Shown: positions 1-9,149 of the stretch, in pieces
Layout: each line of letters starts with the position of its first letter
How positions within the stretch are numbered: position 1 is the first letter of the stretch
From: Chloroflexota bacterium
Lineage (GTDB): Bacteria > Chloroflexota > Chloroflexia > Chloroflexales > Herpetosiphonaceae
Reading direction: 5' to 3'
NCBI GenBank assembly: GCA_020161265.1
Contig: JAIUOC010000001.1
Coordinates: forward strand, 806,001 to 870,000
Length of the DNA stretch: 64,000 nucleotides
The notes under the pieces: generated by a model
What the model saw: the letters and a program-made list of their open reading frames with translations, nothing else
Told to the model about the DNA's origin: nothing
The model's database searches: none
Program-made: the position numbers and the translations under genes

Positions 1-207
1 GGGCAAATGGCCTTCTCACAAGGTGGCTTAACCGCCTATCGCCCCGACATTGCCGCCTCTGCGCCACTGCATCTTTCGCAAGTGAGCCAAGCCGTTGGGG
101 GCGAGCAAAATATCATCTTCTCGCGGCCCGATAAAGCCCTTGCTGACCCTCAACAACGCAGCCAGTTCCTCAATCAATGGAAACAAGCCCTCGGTCGCAA
201 CCAATAA
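1..207 (+). CDS. ABC transporter substrate-binding protein, C-terminal end (partial)
   Basis: The frame is open from base 1 and ends at the TAA of 205-207, so only the last 68 or so residues of a longer protein are present. The tail has a run of alternating helical and short segments ending in SQFLNQWKQALGRNQ, as seen at the C terminus of extracellular iron or polyamine binding proteins. The role is mainly inferred from context: the next two genes encode the fused permease and the ATPase of an Fe(III)/spermidine-type importer on the same strand. The true start lies outside the window. The fold cannot be confirmed from this fragment alone. Confidence 0.6.
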   Translation, partial: GQMAFSQGGLTAYRPDIAASAPLHLSQVSQAVGGEQNIIFSRPDKALADPQQRSQFLNQWKQALGRNQ

Positions 208-225
208 GCCCCACTTAACTTAAAT

Positions 226-283
226 GGTGCTGGGTAGAGCGCTGTAGGCCAGTGAGCCGGCTTACAACGCTCTACCCAGCACC
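226..283 (+). other. Long intercistronic hairpin between binding protein and permease
   Basis: Arms 226-250 and 259-283 pair over 25 positions with one C-A mismatch and one G-U pair; the loop is 8 nt (251-258). It starts 18 nt after the binding-protein stop and ends 17 nt before the permease ATG. No U-run follows, so it is not a simple intrinsic terminator. In binding-protein-dependent importers, structures at this place are known to protect the upstream mRNA or attenuate read-through, giving more binding protein than permease. That role is inferred here. Confidence 0.75.
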
Positions 284-300
284 ATCCAAGGAGTTTGCAG

Positions 301-2028
301 ATGGCAGCAACAGCTCAGACTCGCCCAATTAAGGCGATTGCAAAAGCACCCAAATGGCGGCTCGATCGGGTTATTCAATGGTTGATTGCGCTGGCAGTCG
401 TTGGTTTAGTCTTATTTCCAACTTGGCCAATTCTCTATCAAAGCCTCTTAGAAAAACCCTTGTACGAAGCCAGTAACACCCTGAGTTTGCAAAATTTCCC
501 ACGGGTTTTGGGCAATCCCAAAATTTGGCAGGTGATCGGCAATACAGCAGTTTTTATGCTTGGCAGTACGATCGTTGGAACCTTGATTGGAATTGGCTTT
601 GCGGTGCTCCTGATTCGCACCGATCTGCCTGGGGCGCAATGGCTGCAAAAATTGATCACAATTCCCTACTATGTTTCAGCGCTAATTTTGGCCTTTGGCT
701 GGGCGGTGATGTATGGCCCCCAAGGTTTTATGACGGTGATGGTGCGCGAATGGGGCTTACCAACCTGGAACTTGTATACGATGCCAGGCTTGATTGTGGT
801 CAGTGCGCTCTATTTTATGCCGTTGACCTTTATGTATTGTAGTTCATCGCTGAGCATGGCCGACCCCCAACTAGAATCAGCCGCGCGGATTGCTGGCGCA
901 AAACCATTGCGCATTTTGCTACGAATTACCATCCCCTTGATTCGGCCTGCAATGCTGTATGCGCTTGTATTGACCATGGTTTCCAGTATCGAATTGCTGT
1001 CAATTCCCTTGGTGCTCGGCGAAAGCGCCCAAATTGATGTGCTTTCAACCTTTCTCTATCGCACAGCGCTGGTGAGCGGGACGACCGATTATGGCACCTT
1101 GGCAGTGGTGGCAATTATGGTGGTACTGTTTATTTCAGTCTTGGTTATGCTGCAAAACCACCTGATGAAGCAAGAACGCCGCTTTGTGTCGGTCAGTGGC
1201 AAAATCTCGCGAGCGCGGGTCTTGCATTTGGGCTGGTTGCGTTGGCCCTTGGGCTTCGTCGTCTATCTGTTTGCCGGCTTGACGATTTTGGTGCCGCTTG
1301 GCGGGATTATTCTGCAAGCCTTCACGCCATTTCTCAGCGCCCTGATCAATCCATTTTCAATTTTGACTATGGATAATTTCAAACAAGCCTTTGAATTTGA
1401 AACCTATCGGGTTGCGATTATCAATAGTTTGTTGATTGCAGGCGTTGGTGGAGTCGTAGCAACCCTATTTATGGCAGCAGTCGCCTTATTGACCTATCGC
1501 TCGAAATTCCCCATGCGCGGCGCAGTCAAATATATCGCCCAATATCCACGGGCTTTTCCGGGCACAATTATCGGCTTAGGGTTTTTATGGGCCTTGCTCT
1601 CGTTTCCGGCCTTGGGTGGCCTGCGCAATACAATTTGGATTTTGATCATTGCCTACACCATGCGCTATTTACCATTAGGATTTAGTGCGATGAGTCCCTC
1701 GATTTTACAAATCTCCGATGAGCTTGATCGAGCGGCGCGAGTCAGTGGCACAACGTGGTTAGGTGTAATGCGCCATATTATGCTGCCATTGTTACGGCCA
1801 GCCTTGCTCACAACCTTCACCCTTTTATTTATCACCTTTTTAAAAGAATACTCGGTAGCGCTGTTTTTGTTCACCCGTGGCTCGCAAGTGATTGGTACAA
1901 CCATGCTCGAAGTTTGGGCGCAAGGTGGGCCTGGCCCAGCCGCCGCCTTGGCCGTAATTCAATTATTAATTATTGGGGTTGTGCGCTGGCTAAGTAGCTT
2001 TATTCCGACGGTCAAAGTTCGCGAATAA
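301..2028 (+). CDS. ABC transporter permease, two fused membrane domains (Fe(III)/thiamine type)
   Basis: A 575-residue integral membrane protein made of two homologous permease halves. Each half has a set of transmembrane helices and an EAA-type loop that docks on the ATPase: first half around residues 195-215 (ESAARIAGAKPLRIL), second half around 480-500 (LDRAARVSGTTWLGVM). This fused layout is typical of the FbpB/SfuB/ThiP family, which imports Fe(III) or thiamine-like substrates. I start it at ATG 301, because AAGGAG at 288-293 is correctly spaced for it but sits almost on the TTG at 295. It is followed 17 nt later by the ATPase gene and preceded by the end of a binding protein, so the three make one importer. 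The substrate is not determined. Confidence 0.9.
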   Translation: MAATAQTRPIKAIAKAPKWRLDRVIQWLIALAVVGLVLFPTWPILYQSLLEKPLYEASNTLSLQNFPRVLGNPKIWQVIGNTAVFMLGSTIVGTLIGIGFAVLLIRTDLPGAQWLQKLITIPYYVSALILAFGWAVMYGPQGFMTVMVREWGLPTWNLYTMPGLIVVSALYFMPLTFMYCSSSLSMADPQLESAARIAGAKPLRILLRITIPLIRPAMLYALVLTMVSSIELLSIPLVLGESAQIDVLSTFLYRTALVSGTTDYGTLAVVAIMVVLFISVLVMLQNHLMKQERRFVSVSGKISRARVLHLGWLRWPLGFVVYLFAGLTILVPLGGIILQAFTPFLSALINPFSILTMDNFKQAFEFETYRVAIINSLLIAGVGGVVATLFMAAVALLTYRSKFPMRGAVKYIAQYPRAFPGTIIGLGFLWALLSFPALGGLRNTIWILIIAYTMRYLPLGFSAMSPSILQISDELDRAARVSGTTWLGVMRHIMLPLLRPALLTTFTLLFITFLKEYSVALFLFTRGSQVIGTTMLEVWAQGGPGPAAALAVIQLLIIGVVRWLSSFIPTVKVRE

Positions 2029-2045
2029 TTGGTAAGGAGCAACCG

Positions 2046-3137
2046 ATGAGCAACATTCACCACGATTCAGCCGGATTAACCATCGAACATCTCAGTAAAA
2101 TGTATAATCGCAGTGCCAAGGCGCTTGATGATCTTAGTTTGTCGATTCAAGCTGGCGAATTGGTCAGTTTTTTGGGGCCATCTGGCTGTGGCAAAACTAC
2201 CACGCTCAACTGTATTGCAGGGCTAGAACATCCTGACACTGGCACGATTCGGGTTGGCGATTTTGTACTGACCGATAGCGCCAAAAAGCTCTTTTTGCAA
2301 CCTGAAGATCGCCAACTAGGCATGGTGTTTCAATCGTATGCACTTTGGCCGCATATGACGGTTGCCGATAATGTTGGGTTTGGTTTACGGGTCGCTAAAA
2401 TCGCCAGCAGCGAGATCAAACAGCGAGTAGCAACAATTTTAGAGTTGGTTGGATTAGGCCATGTTGCTGAGCGCTATCCCTTCCAACTATCAGGCGGGCA
2501 GCAGCAACGGGTAGCGTTAGCGCGTGCGGTGGTAACTGAGCCACGCTTGCTCTTACTCGACGAGCCATTATCCAACCTTGATGCCAAAGTGAGGGAGCAA
2601 GCTCGCACATGGCTGCGTGATATTCAAAAACGCCTTGGCATTACTACCGTCTATGTAACCCATGATCAAGCTGAAGCCTTAGCGATGTCTGATAAAATTG
2701 CCGTCATGTCGGCAGGTAAACTCGAGCAATTTGATACGCCGCAAACAATTTATGAACAACCAGCAACCCGTTTTGTGGCCGAGTTTATTGGGGCAACCAC
2801 CTTTTTACCAGCAACCGTGGTACAGCATGCACCAGCGATGAGCCAAGTCAGCCTGAGCGATGGCACATGCCTTGAAGTGCGCACCGCACTCAAGCTCCAA
2901 CAACACCAAACTATTGACTTGGGCATCCGCTCCGAACGGGTTCAAGTAGCGACGAGTGATCATCAGACCAACGTGATTGCTGGGGCAATTCGCAGCTCCG
3001 ATTATTTGGGCGCAAAATGGCATCATCAAGTGGAAACCACAATTGGAGCCTTGATGGTCGAGACCTTGGATTACACCAGTGGCAATGTGCGAATTTATTT
3101 GCCGCCTGAAGCGTTGATGGTCTTGAAAGCGGCTTAA
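2046..3137 (+). CDS. ABC transporter ATP-binding protein (Fe(III)/polyamine type)
   Basis: A 363-residue ATPase subunit of the importer. Visible motifs in order: Walker [10 protein letters not shown] (near residue 40), Q-loop in [16 protein letters not shown] signature [14 protein letters not shown], Walker [13 protein letters not shown] and switch His in VTHDQAEAL. The last 110 or so residues form a TOBE-like region, as in FbpC, PotA and CysA. The ATG at 2046 follows AAGGAGC at 2034-2040. It sits between the permease and a LivJ-type binding lipoprotein, all in one direction with short gaps, consistent with one operon. The substrate cannot be told from the ATPase. Confidence 0.93.
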   Translation: MSNIHHDSAGLTIEHLSKMYNRSAKALDDLSLSIQAGELVSFLGPSGCGKTTTLNCIAGLEHPDTGTIRVGDFVLTDSAKKLFLQPEDRQLGMVFQSYALWPHMTVADNVGFGLRVAKIASSEIKQRVATILELVGLGHVAERYPFQLSGGQQQRVALARAVVTEPRLLLLDEPLSNLDAKVREQARTWLRDIQKRLGITTVYVTHDQAEALAMSDKIAVMSAGKLEQFDTPQTIYEQPATRFVAEFIGATTFLPATVVQHAPAMSQVSLSDGTCLEVRTALKLQQHQTIDLGIRSERVQVATSDHQTNVIAGAIRSSDYLGAKWHHQVETTIGALMVETLDYTSGNVRIYLPPEALMVLKAA

Positions 3138-3152
3138 AATACGAGGTCGGTT

Positions 3153-4394
3153 ATGTGGCAACAACGCTGTTGGCTTCGAAGCTTAGCTTATTTGATGATC
3201 ATCGGTTTGTTAGGCGGTTGTATCAGCACCAGTGCCAACCAACAACCGCTGGTGATCACCTTTGGCGCATCGATCTCGATTACCGGCAAAACCGCTAAAG
3301 AAGGCGAATATGTGCGTGATGGGTATCAATTTTTTGTTGATACCCTGAATGCTCAAGGTGGAATTCTGGTCGGCGGCCAACGCTATCAATTGCGTTTACG
3401 CTATTACGATGATGAATCGAACCTCGAACGCACAGCTGAGCTGTATGAAAAATTAATCAATCACGATCAAGTTGATTTTTTATTGGGGCCATATGGCTCG
3501 GATGCCACCAGCGTTGCGGTAGCGATCGCCGAAAAATATCATATTCCATTGGTTTCGGGTCATGGCTCGGCCAGCAGCATTTATGCCAATAACTATCACT
3601 ATATTTTCAGTGTGCAAACGCCCGCCCGTCACTACTTAAACGGAGTGATTGATGCAGTATTGGCGGCTGATCCAAGCCTCAAAACGCTAGCTCTGTTGAG
3701 CGAAACCGATTCGTTTTCGCAGGATGTTGCCCAAGGCGTGCGCGATTATGCCCAACAGCGCGGATTAAATGTGGTTTATCATGGCGATTATCCCAGCGAT
3801 GCGCGTGATGTGAGTCATCACTTAAATATCATTAAGCAACTTCAGCCCGATATGTTGCTCGGTGCAGGTCATCTGCAAGAGGCTTTATTAATCGTCAAGC
3901 AGGCCAAAAGCCTCGATCTTAGCCCCAAGGCAATTGGATTGAGCGTTGGGCCATTATTGCCGCAATTTCGCGCCAATTTACAACATGATGCCGATTATAT
4001 TCTTGGCCCAACCCAATGGACTCCGGCCCTCGACTATCATGGTGATGATAGCTGGCAAACCCCAGCGGCCTTCGCCCAAGCCTTTCGTCAACAATATCCG
4101 CAATATAAATCGGTACCCTATCAAGTGGCCGAGTCGGCGGCCTCATTGATTGTGTTTCAACGGGCCTTTGAGCGGGCAGGAACGATTGATCGTTTAGCGG
4201 TGCGCGATACGATTAAAGGCTTAAAACTTAATACTTTCTTTGGTCCAATTCAGTTTGACGCGCAGGGCGTGAACAGCGACAAACCCATGGCGGTTGAGCA
4301 GTTGTATCCTGATGGTCAAAAATATACGGTGTTTCCCCAAGCCGTGGCCGAAAAACCACTGTTGTACCCGATGCCCGCATGGAGTCAACGCTAG
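3153..4394 (+). CDS. Branched-chain amino acid-type ABC binding lipoprotein
   Basis: A 413-residue secreted protein with a lipobox (LLGGC, Cys at about residue 24) after a hydrophobic signal, so it is probably anchored in the cytoplasmic membrane. The mature part resembles the Leu/Ile/Val-binding family (type I periplasmic fold): ITFGASISITGKTAKEG at the start, GGQRYQLRLRYYDDESN and FLLGPYGSDATSVAVA, then two alternating lobes. It starts 15 nt after the ATPase gene and is probably co-transcribed. This is odd, because proteins of this fold normally work with LivHM-type permeases, which are absent here; it may be an extra receptor or serve a transporter elsewhere. ATG 3153 is preceded by GAGGTCGG. 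Confidence 0.85.
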   Translation: MWQQRCWLRSLAYLMIIGLLGGCISTSANQQPLVITFGASISITGKTAKEGEYVRDGYQFFVDTLNAQGGILVGGQRYQLRLRYYDDESNLERTAELYEKLINHDQVDFLLGPYGSDATSVAVAIAEKYHIPLVSGHGSASSIYANNYHYIFSVQTPARHYLNGVIDAVLAADPSLKTLALLSETDSFSQDVAQGVRDYAQQRGLNVVYHGDYPSDARDVSHHLNIIKQLQPDMLLGAGHLQEALLIVKQAKSLDLSPKAIGLSVGPLLPQFRANLQHDADYILGPTQWTPALDYHGDDSWQTPAAFAQAFRQQYPQYKSVPYQVAESAASLIVFQRAFERAGTIDRLAVRDTIKGLKLNTFFGPIQFDAQGVNSDKPMAVEQLYPDGQKYTVFPQAVAEKPLLYPMPAWSQR

Positions 4395-4431
4395 CAAGCG
4401 ATCGTGACCATCAGACTAAATACTAAAAGAT

Positions 4432-4466
4432 CAAAAAAACCGCCCACTTGTCATGAAGTGAGCGGC
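4432..4466 (-). terminator. Intrinsic terminator of the mannitol PTS operon
   Basis: Arms 4440-4449 and 4456-4465 form a 10-bp stem with one C-A mismatch and a 6-nt loop. Read on the minus strand it is followed by seven Ts (complement of the A-run 4433-4439). It lies 24 nt beyond the stop of the minus-strand dehydrogenase. On the plus strand it has no U-run, so it serves the PTS operon mainly. Confidence 0.85.
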
Positions 4467-4489
4467 ACAATCTTTGGGAAACGTAGCAA

Positions 4490-6223
4490 TTAGCGTTGCC
4501 AGAAGGTTTCGATCAACGCTTGTTCGGCCTCAGGATTCCAAACATTGCCCTCGCCAAGTTTGGCGGCAACTTCGGGGAAGTTTTTGTGCAATTCATCAAT
4601 CCCGGTCAGTGGCAAGCCGCTGAGTTGTGGGAAGATCACGACTTTGCCAGCATAGGTTCCGGCCATCATAGCTTTGACCCCATCAAGCGCGGCTTCGATA
4701 CCACCAACCGCCGCGACCGAGCGATTAGGCGAGAGTTCACCTGCCACAGTTTTTTGAATCACAGTCGCTTGGTCGATAATTCGTGAGCCAGATGTGCCCG
4801 TAAATTGGGCATTGGCCAAGTAGACATTGCTCAAATTCAATGGCGCAAAAGTGCCATTGGGCACGCCTGCAAACAACACCAACATCCCGTTGGGAGCCAT
4901 CAAAGTTGCGGCATCGCCCATCAAGGGGCCGCTAGGCACGCTCACAATTACATCATCAGCACCAAGATCGTCGGTTTCGAGCATGACCGTGGCATGCAAT
5001 GAGTTTTCAACGGTTGGGTTGATCAACAGCAAGCGTTTGCCGCGTGATTCGGCCAAACCACGGAATAAACGATCTAAGGCGCGTAAACGATCATCGTTCA
5101 CGTCGGTAGCGATAATCGTGCGTGGGCCATTCGGCAATTCAATTGCCCGTTGAACGTGCATTTGACCCATCGGGCCACCAGCACCCACAAACACAGCGAC
5201 ACCATTTGGCAGTAAATCGCAGCGATTGCGAGCTTCACCATAGGCTGCACTAATATCTGTGCTGTTTGTGCCAACATAGGCAATATAATCGTAGTGAATT
5301 CGGCCAACATCAATCTCAGGCAACCCATCGAGCGCAGTTTGGCCAACCAGATTAAACGTGCCACGGCGAGCCACCAAACGCGCCGCAGCACTAACTTGGC
5401 TCGCCGAGCGTGGATCAAGCATAACCACGTCATCAAAACCTTGGTTGCTGGTCAGATCATTGCGTAACTCAAGATAATCGTCAACGTTCAAACCATCGCG
5501 CACAATAATTTGGGCTTTGCTGGTTTGCTGTAATTGTTGCTGCAATTGTTGCGGTACGTCGGTCAAAATAATGCGGGCTGGAGCATCGAAGCCGCTGCTG
5601 AAACTGTAGCTGCGTTGATCGCCAGCTTGCCCGATAATCCACAATGTACCACCCTCTTTGGGGTTAAGCCGCCGACGCTGAGTATACGCACCTTCGACAC
5701 AGGCCCATGGCTCGGTCAAAGCGGTTTCAGCATAGCCCATGCCCTCGCCAACTGGCAAAACATAGGCTCCATCATCGGCATTCAGCACTTCAGCGCCAAT
5801 CAAGTGAAACTGAGTCAAACCACCAGGAATAGTATAGCCATAGGCGGTGCTCATGCCATCTTGATAGATATCGGGCTGAATCGCCAAACGCTGGCCCGGT
5901 TGATACTGGTTTTGTAAGTCCTTGCCAACTTTGAGCACAGTCAAAGCCGCCTCATGGCCCAACCGTGTTGGTTCAGTCGCCAAATCACGGTTATACAGCT
6001 TGGGATGGCGACCACCCTGCTGAATTAGCTTTACATCGGAGAAACACATGCCGACTGCATCGACCCGCACCAATAGTTGATCGGCGGCAGGTTCAGTAAC
6101 GGCAAAGGTTTCTGGTTGGGCATTGCGCCCGATATGTTCGACCCCAGCCCCATACATATTCCAAGCAACCGTAGTTGCCGCAATTGGGGCATTGGGGGAT
6201 TGATAGTCATCAAACGTGGTCAT
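4490..6223 (-). CDS. Zinc-type alcohol dehydrogenase-like enzyme in the mannitol PTS operon
   Basis: 577 residues, much longer than the usual 340-380 for medium-chain dehydrogenases. The N-terminal half has GroES-like features: VDAVGMCFSDVKLIQQG with the catalytic-zinc Cys, RLGHEAALTV with the GHE motif, and PGQRLAIQP. The second half has a Rossmann-like region around VAVFVGAGGPMGQMHV. The ATG at 6223 overlaps the TGA of the HPr-Enzyme I gene by 4 nt, so the two are translationally coupled; the longer frame up to 6295 lies inside that gene and is rejected. L-sorbose-1-phosphate reductase and related polyol-phosphate dehydrogenases belong to this superfamily. As no MtlD is seen, I infer oxidation of the imported sugar-alcohol phosphate, possibly mannitol 1-phosphate. 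Substrate not proven. Confidence 0.8.
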   Translation of the reverse strand: MTTFDDYQSPNAPIAATTVAWNMYGAGVEHIGRNAQPETFAVTEPAADQLLVRVDAVGMCFSDVKLIQQGGRHPKLYNRDLATEPTRLGHEAALTVLKVGKDLQNQYQPGQRLAIQPDIYQDGMSTAYGYTIPGGLTQFHLIGAEVLNADDGAYVLPVGEGMGYAETALTEPWACVEGAYTQRRRLNPKEGGTLWIIGQAGDQRSYSFSSGFDAPARIILTDVPQQLQQQLQQTSKAQIIVRDGLNVDDYLELRNDLTSNQGFDDVVMLDPRSASQVSAAARLVARRGTFNLVGQTALDGLPEIDVGRIHYDYIAYVGTNSTDISAAYGEARNRCDLLPNGVAVFVGAGGPMGQMHVQRAIELPNGPRTIIATDVNDDRLRALDRLFRGLAESRGKRLLLINPTVENSLHATVMLETDDLGADDVIVSVPSGPLMGDAATLMAPNGMLVLFAGVPNGTFAPLNLSNVYLANAQFTGTSGSRIIDQATVIQKTVAGELSPNRSVAAVGGIEAALDGVKAMMAGTYAGKVVIFPQLSGLPLTGIDELHKNFPEVAAKLGEGNVWNPEAEQALIETFWQR

Positions 6224-8334
6224 TGGTCGAACGCTCCTTGGCGTACTTCGGCGGCAGTGGCACAGGCCAACGCCCGCCGAGCAGATGTTTGGCACTGAGC
6301 AAAGTTCAATGCCCGGATTTGGGCTTTGACAGTTGGAATGGCGGGCACGCTGACGCTGAGTTCATCAACCCCAAGGCCCACCAAAATTGGCACAGCTTGC
6401 GGATCAGCGCCCAACTCACCGCAAACTCCGACCCATTTGCCAGCCGCATGGGCCGCCTCAACCGTTCGCGCAATCAGGCGCAATACCGCTGGATGCAAAC
6501 CATCGGCTTGAGCCGCCAGCGTTGGGTGCGTCCGATCCATGGCTAAGGTATATTGGGTCAGGTCGTTGGTGCCAATTGAGAAGAAATCAACTTCAGCCGC
6601 CAAAATATCGGTCATCAAGGCCGCTGAAGGTACTTCGATCATAATCCCGATTTCGATTGGCGCTACTTGCAATTCGTTGCGAATCCGCTCAATTTCGGCT
6701 TTGGCTGCGCGTAACTCACCAGCATCAGCAATCATCGGGAACATAATGCGCAAGCAACCAAAGCTGGCAGCGCGTAAAATTGCTCGTAATTGGGTTTGTA
6801 GCAATTCAGGGTGTGCTAGGCACAAGCGAATGCCACGCTCACCCAAAAATGGGTTTTCTTCCGCCGGCAAGGCCAGATAGGGCAGTGGCTTGTCGCCGCC
6901 AATATCCAAAGTGCGCACAATCACTGGGGCATCGCCCATGGCCTGGGCAATCTCGCGGTAGGTTGCGAACTGCTCATCTTCGGTTGGGGCTTGGGTGCGC
7001 TCCAAAAATAGAAATTCGGTACGCAACAAACCCACGCCATCAGCGCCCAAGGTTGTTGCTTGTTGGGCTTCGCTCAGGCCCCCAATGTTAGCAACCACTT
7101 CGATATGCTGACCATCAACGGTTGTAGCTGGCTCGTTAGCGCTGCGCATGGCCAATGCTTGATGCTCACGCTCACGCTGCTGGGCAGTTTTGGCTGCGGC
7201 AATGGCTTCAGGCGCTGGACTGATCAACAACGTGCCAGCCGTGCCATCGAGAATTACTTCGGTTCCGGTGGCAAGTTCGAGGACGCTTGGGCCAGCACTA
7301 ATCACCGCTGGCAAGCCCAAGGCACGAGCCAAAATTGCGGTGTGGGCATTCGGGCCACCCACGGCTGTGCAAAAACCTAACACTTTGGCGGGATCAAAAG
7401 CAGCGGTTTCTGAAGGTGTCAGATCATAGGCCACCACAATCATCGGCTGATTGGCCTTGGCCCAGTGGGCGTCAAGCGTCGAGGCTTCAGCTCCTACCAA
7501 AAGCCGCAGCACCCGATCGCCCACATCACGAATATCGCTAGAACGCTCGGCAAGTAGGGCATCGTCAAGTTGGGCAATCGCGTTGGCCTGTTGATTGATT
7601 ACATTCTGCCAAGCGACTTCGGCTCCTTGCCCAGCGCCAATTGAGCCATGCACGGCCTCAAGCAAGGCTGGATCGGCCAAAATATCGCGGTGAACATCGA
7701 AAATGGCGGCTTCACTGGCATCAGCCCGTAGCAATACTTGTTCGCGCAGCGCCACCAATTGCTGTTGGGCGGTGGTTAAGGCCGCTTGCAACCGCTGGAG
7801 TTCGTTATCCACTCCGCTAAATCGGTGGTTAATTTCGATTTGTGCACGTTCGTAGCGCAAAATTGGGCCAACTGCAATGCCAGGTGCGCCAGCAATCCCT
7901 TGGACGGTCGCGCCAGCTTTGAGTGGCTCAGCCCGGGTTGGGGCTGGCGCAGGCGGCGGTTCGGCCACAGCAACGGTGGTTTCAAGTTTGGCATGGCCAT
8001 TGAGCTTGGCATGGCCATTACGAGCCGCAGCCAAAGCATCATTAACGCTATTGGCGGCTGGTGTGCCATGCCCTTCGCCCAAACCTTCGTGCACGGCAGT
8101 TGCGATGGCTTCAGCAGCGGCAGCTTCATCTTCGCCGTTAATCTCGATTTGGATCGCCTGACCACAGACTACGCCGAGGGTCAACAGCGCGATCATACTT
8201 TTGGCGTTGACCCGCTTGCTGCCAGCACGAATCGAAATCGTCGATTTGAATTGTTTTGCAAGGTCAACTAAGACTCGAGCAGGCCGCGCATGCAGGCCTG
8301 CCGAGTTATGAATCACCAGATCAAGCTCCTGCAT
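6220..8334 (-). CDS. ptsI: HPr-Enzyme I fusion, PEP-protein phosphotransferase
   Basis: A 704-residue fusion that carries phosphate from PEP to the PTS. Residues 1-85 are an HPr domain with the phospho-accepting His15 (SAGLHARPAR) and a Ser46 (NAKSMIALL) at the canonical positions. Residues 90-140 form an Ala/Pro-rich linker with a tandem NGHAKL. From 142 on is Enzyme I: phospho-His331 in GGPNAHTAILAR, then the PEP-binding barrel with FFSIGTNDLTQYTLAMDRT and VCGELGADP. Start ATG 8334 has GAGGAAAGG upstream and overlaps the IIA gene by 14 nt; a longer frame to 8367 is rejected. Because it sits in the mannitol operon it may be a dedicated or the only general PTS protein. Ser46 raises the possibility of HPr-kinase control. 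Confidence 0.93.
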   Translation of the reverse strand: MQELDLVIHNSAGLHARPARVLVDLAKQFKSTISIRAGSKRVNAKSMIALLTLGVVCGQAIQIEINGEDEAAAAEAIATAVHEGLGEGHGTPAANSVNDALAAARNGHAKLNGHAKLETTVAVAEPPPAPAPTRAEPLKAGATVQGIAGAPGIAVGPILRYERAQIEINHRFSGVDNELQRLQAALTTAQQQLVALREQVLLRADASEAAIFDVHRDILADPALLEAVHGSIGAGQGAEVAWQNVINQQANAIAQLDDALLAERSSDIRDVGDRVLRLLVGAEASTLDAHWAKANQPMIVVAYDLTPSETAAFDPAKVLGFCTAVGGPNAHTAILARALGLPAVISAGPSVLELATGTEVILDGTAGTLLISPAPEAIAAAKTAQQREREHQALAMRSANEPATTVDGQHIEVVANIGGLSEAQQATTLGADGVGLLRTEFLFLERTQAPTEDEQFATYREIAQAMGDAPVIVRTLDIGGDKPLPYLALPAEENPFLGERGIRLCLAHPELLQTQLRAILRAASFGCLRIMFPMIADAGELRAAKAEIERIRNELQVAPIEIGIMIEVPSAALMTDILAAEVDFFSIGTNDLTQYTLAMDRTHPTLAAQADGLHPAVLRLIARTVEAAHAAGKWVGVCGELGADPQAVPILVGLGVDELSVSVPAIPTVKAQIRALNFAQCQTSARRALACATAAEVRQGAFDQ

Positions 8335-8794
8335 GATGCCTTTCCTCGTCGTAGGCTTCTTCCTCACGCGCTCGCCCTAATTGCTCAAGAATCTGCGATG
8401 GATCGCTGGTTTGAGCCAATTGCTGCACAATCGTTTCATCCTCGATCACTTCGGCTAAGTTTGCTAACACACCCACATGCTCATCGGCGTTGGCAGCAAT
8501 CCCAATCACCAAATAGGCCAATTCGCCTGGCTCCCACTCAACGCCGGCGGGAAACTGCACCACGGCAATGCCAGTGCGAATCACATCGGCCATATTTTCG
8601 TGCTGACCATGGGGAATCGCAACCCCATTGCCCAGATAGGTTGAGATAACTTGTTCGCGCTTCAACATACCATCGACATAGTTGGCAGCGACACAACCAC
8701 TGGCAACTAACAACGCTCCGGCCTGCTGAATCGCCTCTTGTTTGCTAGCAGCGCTGGCTCCTAGCCGAATCGTTTCGCTCGATAAGATTGCCAT
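8321..8794 (-). CDS. PTS mannitol-type IIA component
   Basis: 157 residues of the fructose/mannitol IIA family, which passes phosphate from HPr to IIB. The phospho-accepting His62 lies in LGNGVAIPHGQHEN, the family signature. The start at 8794 is 1 nt beyond the IIB stop and has GGAGG inside the end of the IIB gene, so the pair is probably translationally coupled; the longer frame to 8881 lies over IIB and is rejected. The tail runs 14 nt into the HPr-Enzyme I gene. Confidence 0.92.
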   Translation of the reverse strand: MAILSSETIRLGASAASKQEAIQQAGALLVASGCVAANYVDGMLKREQVISTYLGNGVAIPHGQHENMADVIRTGIAVVQFPAGVEWEPGELAYLVIGIAANADEHVGVLANLAEVIEDETIVQQLAQTSDPSQILEQLGRAREEEAYDEERHHAGA

Positions 8795-8795
8795 T

Positions 8796-9116
8796 TTAGG
8801 CCTCCACAAGATCAGTGCCATCCTGCAAGCTTTGAACAACTTGATCAAACACAGGGTCATTGAGGAATTGGGTAAAGGCAATCACAACGGCATTAGGCGC
8901 TTGCTTCCGCGCAAAATCGGCCAAACCTTTGTGCACCAACACCAGCTTGGCATCGGTTGGCAACGAGCGCACCGATTTATGGACCACCGTGATGCTCAAA
9001 TTGGCTTGTTTGAGTTTCTTTTTGAGTGCGGTAACACCCATAAAACTTGAGCCAATCCCTGCTTCACAGGCAAAAACAATCGTTGTAACATCGGCAGCGG
9101 CAATTGATTGAGCCAT
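8796..9116 (-). CDS. PTS mannitol-specific IIB component
   Basis: 106 residues, a free-standing IIB domain. The phospho-Cys is Cys17 in VFACEAGIGSSFMGVTALKK, which matches the P-loop-like site of mannitol IIB domains. Its job is to take phosphate from IIA and pass it to mannitol bound by IIC. It lies between IIC (33 nt upstream) and IIA on the same strand. In enteric bacteria IIB is fused to IIC; here all domains are separate except HPr-EI. The RBS is GGAGG ahead of ATG 9116. Confidence 0.92.
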   Translation of the reverse strand: MAQSIAAADVTTIVFACEAGIGSSFMGVTALKKKLKQANLSITVVHKSVRSLPTDAKLVLVHKGLADFARKQAPNAVVIAFTQFLNDPVFDQVVQSLQDGTDLVEA

Positions 9117-9149
9117 GACATACCTCCTTCAGTTGAGATTCAAGCGCAA

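Noticed and set aside
6226-6295. N-terminal extension of the zinc dehydrogenase
   Set aside because: It reads in another frame of the Enzyme I gene and contains no family sequence; ATG 6223 overlaps the stop of the upstream gene as usual in this operon.
7776-8271. Overlapping frames on both strands across the HPr-Enzyme I linker
   Set aside because: High GC and Ala/Pro codons give long chance frames; only the PTS frame has family motifs.
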